Notes: generated by a model from the letters alone, not told the origin. A stretch of 64,000 nucleotides of DNA from Diploscapter coronatus (GCA_964036155.1 OZ038422.1:70331201-70395200); one strand, 5' to 3'; positions 1 through 10,808 are shown, counted from the stretch's first letter. A program made the numbers and translations.

Positions 1-448
1 GACAGACCTATTCCATTCATTTGTATTGTGTTTATCCGGCCTTAAAATCCAAAAACAACAAAAAATCGTGGTCGAATTTTCCTTTTTGTTTGTACATTTG
101 TCGATCTTGCATGTTTTTTTTCTTCCAAATTCTCTATTTCCTGCCAGATAGGGATAATTTTGATGTTATTTTTTTCTTTTGTAATTTCATAATCTTGCCA
201 GATTTTATGCTATCATTCCCTTTGATGACTTCTATCTAGCAGATCAATTTATTAGTTTCTTCGAATCAGTAGATTGTAAAATTCATTTTTCATACTGCAA
301 TAGGCAGCATTTATATCAAATTCTACTATCCAAAGTTCTAAATTATTATAAAATTTTATTCAAACCATTAATAAAGTGCAAGAGACAAAACAAAACTAGG
401 AATTTGTAAAAGATAAACATAAAAAATCCTTAACCGCGGGCTGAGCGT
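1..448. other. AT-rich stretch without a recognisable gene
   Basis: I see no convincing exon, RNA gene or repeat here. One 72-codon open frame on the plus strand has no splice sites, signal peptide or family similarity I can recognise, and T-rich runs dominate it. Confidence 0.5.
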
Positions 449-804
449 TCATTTGGATGAGAAGCAAAAGGCAAGAGGACGTAATTCGGGAAGAATTCTG
501 AAATAATTGTCGATGTGAGCACTAACCTCGAGCGGAGAATTCCCTTTCGAAACGGACACGCTGAAAATGGGAAATTGTTAGCACCTTGTGAAAACCCCAA
601 GACATAGACATAGTAGTAGAAATAATATGATAAAAATTATCGTATCTTACCTTTATTCAATTTCTTATCAAAGAAGAAGCTAATGGAAAACACAAAATTA
701 GCATTTATGCTAGTTAAAAGATTATGATAAAAACTATACGTTGCACATCAGGTCACTGTTACCTTTCGGATCGTGTATAAGCTCGTTTGGAATACTTTTG
801 ACAT
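449..804 (-). CDS. possible 3' exons of an unidentified gene
   Basis: Reading the minus strand, four short segments (763-804, 651-679, 527-560, 449-497) are each bounded by plausible AG acceptors and GT donors. They join in one phase-consistent frame ending at a TGA at 449-451. The predicted tail contains ACPFRKG and LRPLAF and has no family I recognise. No start codon or upstream exon is visible, because a foldback element begins at 842, just upstream of the first exon. Either the element split the gene or the exon chain is a coincidence. This is inference from splice signals only, and confidence is low. Confidence 0.22.
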
Positions 805-841
805 CTAAATATTGATTTCTCCATGAATATAAAATTATGTT

Positions 842-1247
842 GCTTCCATTTGGAAGCGTTCCAAAATTTCGTTAGACCACTTCTTTCGAAGAGTCAGAAC
901 GTTGTTGATACCTCAAACTTGGGTAATTAAACCGAAGCTATAGGTGAAACATGAATTATATCGCCACTTTTCATTATATTCCAAGCAAGAACGCTTTCTA
1001 TTTGTGTTTCTTTTCCTCTCCAGCGAAAGACTATCTGACAATTTTGCGATAGAGAACAGGTGAGAGAAACCAGACAGTGAAGGGGAACAAATGCACTCTT
1101 GCTTGACATATGCGACGAAATGTCTATATTTTCCGATTTTCATCGAATGCTTCGGTTTAATTACCCAAGTTTGAGGTATGAACGACGTTCTGACTCTTCG
1201 AAAGAAGTGGTCTAACCAAATTTTGGAACAGCCTTCCACAGGAGGGC
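842..1247. mobile_element. foldback element family F1, copy 1
   Basis: About 406 bp with long imperfect terminal inverted repeats. The left end (GCTTCCATTTGGAAGC, then TTCCAAAATTTCG) reappears in reverse complement at the right end, and the arms run about 100 bp, up to the motif GGTTTAATTACCC. The centre is unique and holds no transposase. Two further copies lie at 11137 and 14775. Small open frames inside are shadows of the repeat. This looks like a non-autonomous foldback or MITE-like element. A target-site duplication is not obvious. Confidence 0.85.
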
Positions 1248-2010
1248 ACAATTAATGATAAATGCATGAGAAGTAATTACTCACTACACACATGTCAATC
1301 CAGCCAATGATTATAGTGTAGCACGTGCTGACCATCACGACAGTGAGCATTGCGGTCCAACCTATTCTTCAAATCGTGGAAAATGAAAATAAGAAACAAA
1401 ACGAAAATATGCACAACAGACAACTCGAAAATGTCGTTGTTTTGATCAATTTTAACACTTTTCGGTCTCTAACTTTTCAAGCAAGCATCGGATTGGAAAA
1501 TTTTCTAATGAAAGCTGTTTATCTCAGCGGAACGAAGTGTTTGATACCAAATTTGACCCATTTAGATGCTTCCTAACGGTTTTTTTTTTATTTATTTTTT
1601 TTAAATTCAGTACGTTATTTACTGTAGCGTAAACAACGTGCATTCGAGCTCCGGGATCTCGATTACATTGTTAGGGACCATTTCCAGAAAAAATAAATCT
1701 TTGGCTGTGAAAGCCTTTCCCAGCAATACTCCATTTCTCCATAGAATGGCTACTGTTCGTATTAATCTCGTGTTTAATCATTTTTTACTGTAACTGATAG
1801 TTTTAACTTGATTTTTTAAAGATAAAAACTCACCTCTATTGTGAGGAGATAACGGAATACGTGTTGATTAACATCTACAACAGTTTCACGCGAAAAAACT
1901 CTTGTAGGTTGTAGCTTCTAATTCTATGTTGCAGTCTACCGTTTTTCATTGAAATATGCAAATGTAGATTTAATCCGAAAAATCATGAGTCACCAGGATT
2001 TAGAGTCACG
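1248..2010. other. intergenic, no gene recognised
   Basis: An 83-codon open frame at 1325-1576 has no signal peptide, splice context or family similarity, so I do not call it. The last part leads into the promoter of the gene at 2173. Confidence 0.5.
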
Positions 2011-2017
2011 CATAGAA

Positions 2018-2069
2018 AGATAAGACGGAAGAATGATATTGGACGCGCGAGATTATCTCGGGAAGTTCC
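2018..2069 (+). promoter_or_regulatory. GATA sites and kappaB-like site upstream of the defensin-like gene
   Basis: AGATAAG lies at 2018-2024 and TTATCT (AGATAA on the other strand) at 2053-2058. Just 3' of the second is GGGAAGTTCC (2060-2069), which fits the Rel/NF-kappaB consensus GGGRNNYYCC. GATA factors drive gut and immune genes in nematodes. Paired kappaB and GATA sites are a known feature of insect antimicrobial peptide promoters. Caenorhabditis lacks a canonical Rel factor, so the kappaB match may be chance. Its position about 55 bp upstream of a TATA box is suggestive only. Confidence 0.4.
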
Positions 2070-2115
2070 TAATATCGAAGAGTTTATCAATGAAACTTCA
2101 CAGTATTACCTCTAC

Positions 2116-2122
2116 TATAAAA
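2116..2122 (+). promoter_or_regulatory. TATA box of the defensin-like gene
   Basis: TATAAAA lies 51 bp upstream of the ATG at 2173. This implies a very short 5' leader, typical of compact, strongly induced secreted-peptide genes. Confidence 0.6.
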
Positions 2123-2172
2123 GCCTAGCGTTCTCAATAGTCTCTACACTCATTCGAGTCACTTTCGAAGAC

Positions 2173-2932
2173 ATGAAGTTCTTCCTCACCTTCACCTGCT
2201 GCTTCCTCGCCATTTCGATGCTCCACTCGGTGCTGGCCAATGGATCGAGTGGATTGAGCTGCGCTGTTGGAACCAAAGGCAACCCGTCATGTGTCCTGTC
2301 GTGCAAGCTGCAGGTAAACTCTACTATTACCTTAGAATGGTCTGGAAGCTTTTGCGCCACATGGTTGAATATCTGAATGGAGTTTGAAATCATTTCATTC
2401 AAATCTCTAGCAACTATTCTAATATTTAATTATCTAAAAAGGTGTGTGTGTGCCTTTCATAATTTTAAAAGGAGTTTTTGTAGGGCTGTGACGTCGGAAA
2501 CTGCAACGCGGACGGTGCCTGTGCCTGCTCGGGATGCAAGGTTTCTGTACCGGAGAAGTTAGCCGACTGCGAACCGACGTGCCGCGCTGAATGCACTCAA
2601 CAAGTAAGCTAGCTTTATTTTTTATGCATAAAATTCCAACGATGCACTTTTACTTTGTTCAAATGTTCTTACGAGTCACACTAATAAGGAAATTTTCGCC
2701 TTCATGAAAATTTCTTTCTGAATACAGATTATTTTAATAAAACTGTATGTTACTCAAAAACATATAATGAATCTTGAATATTTTGCAGCGCTGCGGAGGG
2801 TTCATGTGCAACGACGCCGTTTGCATCTGCTTCAACTGCCCCGCTGAGGAGTTCTCTCTTCGCATCGGCACGGCTTACAACAAGGCACCGACTCATCCCA
2901 AATTCATCAGCTCCAACAAAATCGTTGTTTAA
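2173..2932 (+). CDS. secreted protein with two tandem defensin-like (CS-alpha-beta-type) cysteine modules
   Basis: Three exons (2173-2313, 2484-2603, 2789-2932), all phase 0, encode 134 residues. Residues 1-22 form a signal peptide (MKFFLTFTCCFLAIS..., cut near VLA/NG). The mature part has two similar modules. Module 1 has CVLSC, then GC, GNC and CACSGC. Module 2 has CEPTC, then C, C, GGFMC and CICFNC. The order C-x3-C ... G-x-C ... C-x-C is that of invertebrate defensins and related CS-alpha-beta peptides, here followed by one more Cys (C-x-C-x2-C). The C-terminal 25 residues are cysteine-free. A likely role is secreted host defence, inferred only from the cysteine pattern; a protease-inhibitor or structural role is possible. 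A 213-bp MITE starts 49 bp after the stop. Confidence 0.82.
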
Positions 2933-2981
2933 TTTCGGATGATCGACTAACTCAAACACGGTTTTATAAAAAAAAAAAATA

Positions 2982-3194
2982 CAGTGCCAGCCAAAAGTTA
3001 TGCGAATTCGATGATTTTATGAACCATCGCATTTATGCTAATTAGCTAATTTTAAAATTGTTTGGCATGTAACAACTTAGGATTTTTGCGATCTTTCACT
3101 TATTAACAGGCTTGAACAATGATATCGTTGGCTTTTAAAAAAAAATCGCTACAAAAATAAAATATTCGATTCGCATAACTTCTGGCCGCTACTG
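2982..3194. mobile_element. MITE, Tc1/mariner type, TA target site
   Basis: 213 bp bounded by inverted repeats: CAGTGCCAGCCAAAAGTTATGCG at the left, and the complement of CGCATAACTTCTGGCCGCTACTG at the right. TA dinucleotides flank both ends (2980-2981 and 3195-3196), as expected for Tc1/mariner-mobilised elements. It has no coding capacity. It may supply part of the 3' transcript end of the upstream gene. Confidence 0.75.
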
Positions 3195-3196
3195 TA

Positions 3197-4300
3197 TTTC
3201 ATCCAAAATTGTTGATGCGCATGAACAATAAATATTTTAAATGCATTTATGGCCAATGGGGATTTAAAAAGTTTTTTTTATTAAAAATTAATTTCTATAA
3301 AATCTCAACCTTTGTAATCGTGATTTATTTGAGAATTTTGATTTTGAGATACTTGTCCGATAAAATAATCTTAAAATTAAACTTTACATCATTAGAGGGC
3401 GCAACTGATTTTTCGAAATTAAGGGTTCCGTTTAAAGTCTACATCATTGAATCAAGCTAGTTCTGAGAAGAATTGAACACTTTTTCTCTTTCCAAACTGA
3501 TGCTTCTATCAAAAGTTGTGCATGGTGTATCTTTGAAGATAGCGACTTTCGAACAGGTTGGTGTCGGTCATTCTGTTCTACAAGAATATACTGGGCGTTC
3601 TCGAGTAAAATCGCTGTACACTTTTAGGAATAAACTTTTCTTGAAATTTCGTTGACGACTAATTTTCGAACGGTTTCAGAACAATTTCCTATATAAATCT
3701 TTAAATTTGATCTTCACTGTCGTGATGATCAAAATTACGAAATGTGCTAATTGAGTAATAGCGATTTAATCGAGACTTTTCGATTTTACTAAATTCAGCA
3801 GTCTGAATTTTCAAATGTAGATGATAATACTTTGTAGACATTCATATTTGAGTAGGCTAAAATCAGCAGGATTAAATTTCGTTAAAGTCATCATTAATGC
3901 ATATTTGATTTGATATTAGACCGACTAATTAAAATAGGCACCATCAATCGAGAAATTCCATTTATCGATCTGCAAAATGGATGAATTTTATATTTCACCT
4001 GTCTTTTTCAATTAAATGATTCTTTTCTGCGCATAAATGACTAATAAATTTGAAAAAATCATCTGTCCTTTGAATTCCATCGGCTATAAAAAAAACCGGT
4101 GAGCAGACTCTTTTGAATGATAAAATTCAAGTTATGCTCGTATCAGGGTCATTTTATTTAGCAAAATCATAATTTAACCTGTCAAAATAATTGTTCAGGA
4201 CCCTAATTTTAGGATATATTTTATCTAAACCTACATTCATTTCAGAAAATTCTGTTGTGCGAAAGTTATCAATTCTGGTGAATCTTCTTATATCGATTTA
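3197..4300. other. intergenic, no gene recognised
   Basis: Two small plus-strand open frames (3209-3460, 3473-3655) have no start context, splicing partners or recognisable motifs. I see nothing else here. Confidence 0.5.
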
Positions 4301-4308
4301 TAGCAAAG

Positions 4309-6699
4309 ATGATCAATACGGAAGCTACTACTGAAGGTGATCATATTACTAAATTTCAAAATTGTTCGTGATGTTAGTAAAAATTGCAGAGTCTTGGAAA
4401 CGTCGCAACATGATTTTTGGAAGGATGCGCAGCATTATCCACCAAAATCTTCGTTGGACAACGTTGCACTTCTAAATCATGTTGTGTCGTTGTGATAATT
4501 ATAAATCGTCAAAATCGCAAAGTCTAATAAAACGTTTCAGTTAGTGATAAGTATAGGCAAACAACAGAAAATATTCTTGATGATTTTTTATTATATTTAT
4601 GTCCTGGAATATCTGCTCTAATACTACAAATTTTAATGGCATATTCAATCCGCATTACTGATGAAAAACGAGAGGTAAGTCGTTTTATTTTTGTAGTAAA
4701 ATTTATGTATGGCAAGCAGTAAATATTAATTGATATTAATTATCAATTTAAAATTACTTTATCTAGAGTAAACTTCCTTTTCGATGATAAAATTATAGTC
4801 TTTAATTTCTGCGATATTTTCCTAGCAAATGCTTAGCATCAAAATGTGAGATCTGGGAATGTTATCAAAAATCGTTGTGACACATGTACCTATTTAAATG
4901 GCTATTGAATCGATACATTAAATGAGATATTAAGAAATGGTGCGAAGAAAATAAGAAAAATATAAACATCTTTCATCACCCCATTCAAAATAAATAACAA
5001 AAATCTAAAATTGCCTATCTTTTTCTTAATTCACATTTACTTAATTCAACTATATTTTCAAATGATTAATTTCAGGCACCATATTATCCTATAATAATCA
5101 AATTTCGTGCATTTTCATATCTGTTAATTGTTATTTTGATTGCTATATTTTTCGAATTCGCATGGACAGCAGTATATTTAAATATAGACTCAAACGGCAA
5201 GTACATCACATATTACAAATTATCTTTTTACTAAGAGTTCTCAATCTTTTTCTTAAATGTTCTTAACAATAAGACTAATTTATTTTAAAAGTGCTAGTAT
5301 TAATTACTTCATCATTCTATATAGATTCGAACGATAGAAACTCCTCTAAAACTTTATTAAGCTGAGTAAATTATATACATATATTTAATTTTAGAAAGTG
5401 AAATAATTATGTACTATTTTTATGTTGAAATGATGATTACTTTTATCATGTTTATAATTTCTTACTTTTTATTAGTACCATTTATTTGCTACTCATTATC
5501 ATTATTGAATATATGTCTAGTTCTACAAAGATATGCACTGCTGTATGAAAATGAAACACTTACGAAAATTCTGACCAAGTAAGTTTTAATGTGAAGCATC
5601 GACTTGAAATAGGACTATATGACTAGGAAGAGATCAGGGGTAGGCCAGAATGAAGTTTTCAACATTGCGGAACCAGAATTCCGGTCCACCCCTGGAAAGG
5701 ATAGTAAAAACAAATTTCTACTGAAATTCAAAATGTAACGCATTTTATTCAGAATGTGTGATGATAGCATATCCTATTTTAATCAAAAATTTAGAAACTA
5801 CCTGCACAAAACCATGTCGATTGTTTTGATCTTCAGCGGCATTATTTCAGCTATTCAAGCAGCAATAATTTTCAACATTTGGTGGTTTAAAGGTGATGGT
5901 TCATATATAATATATGTGCAGGTTAGTAAATAATATATCGTAAATTAATTGATTATCAAATTTCTTCTTAGCTAATTGGCATAAGCATCGATATATGTGC
6001 ACTTCTTTCGACATTGGCATATTTTGCATTTTATCGCAAATTTCAAAGCCTCGCAGAATTATCAAACCGAAATTATGGGTCAGAGAATCGACGAATTCTA
6101 TATCAGATGATGCCGTTTGCTTGCCAGCATGTAATATTTTGTCATTTTGTGATCGTAGAAACTTACGATCAAAAGTAAAATACCCCGCACGTTCCAAAGA
6201 ATATTATATAAATCATTTCTTTAGAAGATTCGAGTTGGGTAATGTGTAAATCTGGCATTTTGGGGGAGATGCGTCTATTTTAGGGGGATTTTAACTATAA
6301 AGGTTTTTACGGTATATAAAAAATATTATTTAGATTTCATCTCTATTATTACTCAGCTGCAACGTTTTATTAAAGTATAAACATTTATTGACTTACTTTA
6401 TGTTTTTCGAAAGTGATTCTGAAGACGAGAACAGAATATTTATACTATATTATAGTTTTATAAAATTGACCGATGCATATTTGTGGTCAATAACGATACC
6501 GCTTTCATTTGCAATTTCTAGTCCTACCAGACGAAAAGCTATAATCAATCTACTTCGCATTCGGTGAGAAATTAACGTTTCTTGTGAATTTTCTTATGAG
6601 ATGATAATTTTGTTTAGAATAAAAAAACAAATCTCACCGCAACCATTAGTCCAAGTCTCGACTGTGGAACAATCAACAATGAATCAAGTTTCGTCGTAG
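4309..6699 (+). CDS. Sra/Srab-like 7TM chemoreceptor
   Basis: Eight exons (4309-4336, 4541-4674, 5076-5196, 5395-5578, 5753-5921, 5972-6174, 6414-6563, 6618-6699) join in consistent phase to 356 residues, a normal length for nematode Sra-type receptors. A short hydrophilic N-terminus is followed by about seven hydrophobic segments. These include LLYLCPGISALILQIL, LLIVILIAIFFEFAW, FIMFIISYFLLVPF and IVLIFSGIISAIQAA. The stretch SLAELSNRNYGSENRRILYQ matches the Sra/Srab pattern of a basic, Asn-Arg-rich loop before TM6. The tail after ISSPTRR is cytosolic. The start was chosen because a TATAG acceptor lies 5 nt upstream and its phase fits exon 2. Intron 3 begins with GC rather than GT. A decayed paralogue follows at 7030. 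Confidence 0.8.
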
Positions 6700-7029
6700 G
6701 CATAAAGTCCTAAAATATAATTCTATTATTTTATTCTTATCTGTTATAATATTTCGTCCACAAATAAATTAATCAATTTTAAATGTCGCAGTCGATAATT
6801 TTTTATACACTAAAATCGAATAAATGCATCTGTCCATTCGCATGATTTTACATTAGTGTTTACTTCTAGAATGTATCCGAATTGGATAGAATAATATCTG
6901 TAGTTTTGCAAAAAAATAATCGACCACAAGACTCATAAGATCGAAGTTCTCCATTGTATGTGTCGAATAGCTTGAAATTTACAGGATATTCACAAAATTG
7001 TGCCATAATCTAATTTACTATTGTTTCAG

Positions 7030-7609
7030 AATATCGAATTTGAAGTGAATGTTAATCATTCGAAGGCTGTTCAAGATTCGATTACGAATCCTCAATATGG
7101 TAATTTATTATCAAACGACAATACATGCTGAATTATTATATGGTTTTTCTAGGTTCAATTTTATTCGAAAACCCACCATTCATATTTGAATTGATGCTGC
7201 TTTATCCTCACTTGTTGCCAGTTATTGCAGTCCCTTCGATATTTATGCAAATTTTAATGACATTCGATTCATATTTTAGATAAGAAAAATGATGTTAGTT
7301 TCAATTATATCAATTGTTGTAATATTTTTAATTCAAGTGAAGCAAGAAAATGGGTCTTTCCAGGGAAAAAACTTTCTGCCTTTCAAATAAAGTTTTATTT
7401 ATGAAAAATTACCAAGAATAATGATTTTGCAACTTCAGACTCCTCATTATCCGATATTGTTGCAGTTTCAAAGGTTCACTTATTCAATTATCTTCTTTTA
7501 TATTTCAATCCCAATTGTATTTGATCCGGAATTAGTGAATTATCGTAAAATTGAAACTTTTCATTGGTACAACTTGACCCTGTATTTTTGTTCCATTTTA
7601 AATGAATAA
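7030..7609 (+). pseudogene. truncated Sra-like chemoreceptor paralogue
   Basis: Three segments (7030-7099, 7153-7283, 7439-7609) match the first exons of the receptor at 4309. ENPPFIFELMLLYPHLLP corresponds to its first membrane segment, and TPHYPILLQFQRFTYS to its APYYPIIIKFRAFSY exon. The second segment runs into TAA where the donor should be (AGA-TAAG), there is no good start codon, and no exons for TM3-TM7 follow. A foldback arm lies immediately downstream. The remains indicate a tandem receptor duplication followed by decay. Confidence 0.65.
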
Positions 7610-7685
7610 TTATACATTTACACGAGAATAGCTGTTAAATTATTTGTAGTTTTTCATGGGCTACCTAACGCAAAAACACCTCATT

Positions 7686-7902
7686 CGAATTGGTTCAGAA
7701 ACAAGAAAGTTACAAATTTTTTTTCGAGGTTGGATCTGGAAAACTTACGAGCTACCATAATTCGCTACAGTAACCGATTTTTCGAAAAACGATTATCGCC
7801 ATGAGGATCAGCGTAAAAGACTGAACAAGATATGTGAAAATCAGCTCGATTTGAGGACCTCTAGAAACATCGACTTTGGTCCATTCTGACGTTCACTCTT
7901 AA
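7686..7902 (+). repeat. solo arm of foldback element family F2
   Basis: About 217 bp similar to the right arm of the complete element at 13881-14626. It shares GGTTCAGAAA, a TGGATCTGGAAAACTTACGA-like core, the phrase GTGAAAATCAGC, and the terminus ending in TTCACTCTTAA. No partner arm is seen nearby. Confidence 0.7.
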
Positions 7903-8081
7903 TTCTGCTGAATATTTCATCAAATCTTTTATGAATCATAATTTTTTAAAATTTACTCCTTATCAGTGTAAACGTATGTTCTTATAAGATTAAATAGGCA
8001 TATCAAATCTTTAATCTGGGAAGTTTCGTGTTAACTTCGTCTATAAAACGATAACTGAATAAAAAAGACAACAATATTATA

Positions 8082-8180
8082 TAAGGCCAGGCCTAAGGAG
8101 GACGATCGTCAGAAAGTCATTGCGACCTACCCCCGTATATTTTCTTCGCCTGACGAAAGTGCTCCCTGGGCCTGTATAAG
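8082..8180. repeat. short imperfect inverted repeat
   Basis: TATAAGGCCAGGCC at the left is mirrored by GGGCCTGTATAAGG at the right. The right half (GACGAAAGTGCTCC) recurs inverted at about 20660-20690, so this is probably a small dispersed element. Confidence 0.4.
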
Positions 8181-8453
8181 GCTAATAAAAATGAAAACAT
8201 GCTCATTTTCTATATTTGAATGTGTAGCACCACATCCAGAGTTTCATAATTTTAAAAAATTTCAGTTTTAATTAATTTCAATTTATCAGTTCCGGCTTCA
8301 ATAGTTCCTAATGACCAGCTTTCTGCATCTAATAACTCTTGATTCTTATCGTATTATGTTTGCTAATACCGAATTTTTAAGTTCATGCGGAACTATCTGA
8401 ATTATAAAAAATTACAAGTTTAGCTACATTAATCGACGATCAAATAAATCGAT

Positions 8454-10808
8454 ATGCCTGTGAAACTAACTACTACTTTTCGTATTCACAGCAGCATCTT
8501 CGTTCTCATATTTTTAAGCTCAACAGTTGAAATCAGTTCATCAGAAGGTTTGTTGGTCGTTTTTCCTAGATTAAATCTCTTAATTAATGTATGACATAGA
8601 GATTCATTTTGACAACTTATTTGATAATTTTAGACTCTACTAGTCCGGTTGTCCCATTAGGTAAGCGATTTTTATCAGGATTTAAAGTTTTGATCCCGGG
8701 TCCACTTTTTTGCAAAACTTTAAACCCTGACTTTCAGAATTCGAAATAAACTATTTTTAGGTCCATGCTCATCGTGTTCTCATCTGCCTTCTCCTGTTCT
8801 ACAACCAAATGTGAGTTCTGAAATTTATTATTTTTATTTTAACGTTCGAAAAGTATTTCACACAGCCATTAGCGCGAAATAGTGCAATATAAGATTAGAG
8901 TAGGCAGAGTTTTGAGGGATATTTTCTCAGACTATTTCGATTGGGGGCAATGTGGTAACGTTTCCAAGTGTTCTCAATTTCGGTTCATTTTAGAACTACC
9001 TTAATATTTTAACTTTTAGGATACTAGTATTCAAAAGAAATGCCCCAATGATAAGATTGGTGGTAGTGTTGTTTATGAGTCACTTAGAGAAAACAACACA
9101 TGCAGGTATTTGCTGTTATACCAAAAAAATTAGAAAACAATATATATAAAAAAAAAAACATATTTAAAGAAATAAATTAAAGTTTTCGAAAGAAATATTA
9201 AATTTAATTTAACCATTTTAGATTCAAAGTGAATTGCAAAGATCCAGTTTCGATAACAGCGCATTTGACAAAAGACAATAGCTGCATCTCTAGCTATGGA
9301 TTCATGTACTACAAATGCATAAATGGAGCGTATTTTGTTGAGATCAATGGGACATCATACGAACAAGTCGATCAGATATATTGCTACGAAAGTGATGAAA
9401 GTAAGATTTATAAACGGTAGAGCAGAGTCTTTGATTCATAACTCTGGATTTGTCGAAAGTTTAGGGAATTTTGCACGATCTTTCCACCATAAATAACGAC
9501 GAGTTCGAATTTAAAAATGTCTTTAATAAATATGGTATCTCGAATATCTATCGATTTTTCCCAAATCAGTCAAAATTAACAGGAGGTTATGATAATGAAT
9601 CCAATAAATAAAGATATATCTAAAAAAAACTTTGCACACAATATGCAGATCATTAGATAACATGCCAAGATATAATTTAAGATTCTTGCTCCAAATGTCC
9701 GTCTCCAATGGAACCATTACAACCAGGGGTATGCAATTTCAAGACTTAAATCAGAACAATAATTTTGAGTACATAAGTAATGCATATTTAGGATGAGGGA
9801 AAAGCGGAGTGCGGAAACGATGCAATTACAAAAAGTAACCCAATTAAAACGACAACGAATTCAACTTGTCTGTGAGTAGTTGCATGAATTCCTAGCATAT
9901 GTTTGATCAAGATATAGGATCATATTCTGATTTTAGACGGAAATTATTATGTCAAAATGCTGATTATGCAGTGGCACACCCTTCAAAAATGGGAGGTCAT
10001 GCTTGTGCCCATGCACGCGCTATTAGCCTAGCATGTCATCAAGGAGCATGGACAACGGTGTTGTAATCTTCATTCATATTTCATGCTATTAAATCTAGTC
10101 TAGACTATAGTAATGTAAGAAAAGTAGGAATTAAAAATGAAATGAGTGCATGGAAAGATGTTTTTTCGATTCTCAATAGTGATTATTATTCCAAATTTGT
10201 ACTTTAACGATTATATGTTGTAGTTATCTGAAATTGCGATGATGATTATTATAGTGAAGCAAAATTGAGCATCGCGAAATTTAGGTAACCTGTGACGTCG
10301 AGCCTTGTGATGCTAATTCGTATCTAATGGAAATCGATCAATATTATTGCACCAACCGTACGCACACAGGTATCGATAATAATTATGCGATTAGTTAATT
10401 ATTCCGGACCCAGTAAATGCATTGCTGTTATGAGTTTCAGTTTTCACAACTACGCCAGGAATTACAACATCAATTTCGCCTCGGAATTCGACAACTTCGC
10501 CTCGGAATTCGACAACTTCGCCTCGGAATTTGACAACTTCGCCTCGGAATTCGACAACTTCGCCTCAGAATTCGACAACTTCGCCTCAGAATCCGACAAC
10601 TTCACCTCAGAATTCGACAACTTCGCCTCAGAATCCGACAATTTCGCCTCAGAATTCGACAACTTCGCCTCAGAATTCGACAACTTCGCCTCGGAATTCG
10701 ACAACTTCGTTCCAAAGTTCGACAACTACGTCTCAAAGTTCAACAATTTCAGAAACTAATCTTGTGTTGATCGCATCAATTTTGAATTTTTTGGTGCTGA
10801 TTTTTTGA
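8454..10808 (+). CDS. GPI-anchored mucin-stalk protein with two C6-like modules
   Basis: Ten phase-consistent exons (8454-8547, 8634-8660, 8761-8810, 9020-9105, 9222-9400, 9682-9728, 9792-9871, 9937-10057, 10285-10369, 10441-10808) encode 378 residues. An N-terminal signal sequence (IFVLIFLSSTVE) is followed by two paralogous modules of about 100 residues. They begin GPCSSC and NSCSKC and each carries six or more Cys, ending at DQIYC and DQYYC. Spacing and the late Cys-x-x-G-x-W/Y segment resemble the nematode extracellular C6 domain (Pfam C6). Next comes a Ser/Thr/Pro stalk of about 13 seven-residue repeats (SPQNSTT type). The C-terminus is a hydrophobic tail (LVLIASILNFLVLIF) ending the protein, as in GPI-anchor signals. 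It is likely a heavily glycosylated surface protein; ligand unknown. Confidence 0.8.
10475..10745 (+). repeat. coding 21-bp minisatellite
   Basis: About 11 good and 2 degenerate copies of a 21-bp unit (core CGCCTCGGAATTCGACAACTT) encode the S-P-[RQ]-N-[SPL]-T-T stalk repeat of the mucin-like protein. The period is a multiple of three, so all frames and the opposite strand stay open; these are shadows. Units with N-S-T or N-L-T are N-glycosylation sequons, while the two N-P-T units are not. Confidence 0.95.

Noticed and set aside
913..1251. 112-codon minus-strand frame in the F1 element
   Set aside because: Repeated in similar form at the other F1 copies and made of the inverted arms; no protein family.
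10385..10759. Open frames in the other two frames and on the minus strand over the 21-bp repeat
   Set aside because: A 21-bp period keeps all frames open. Only the TTSPQNS frame joins the upstream exons and ends in a GPI-type tail.
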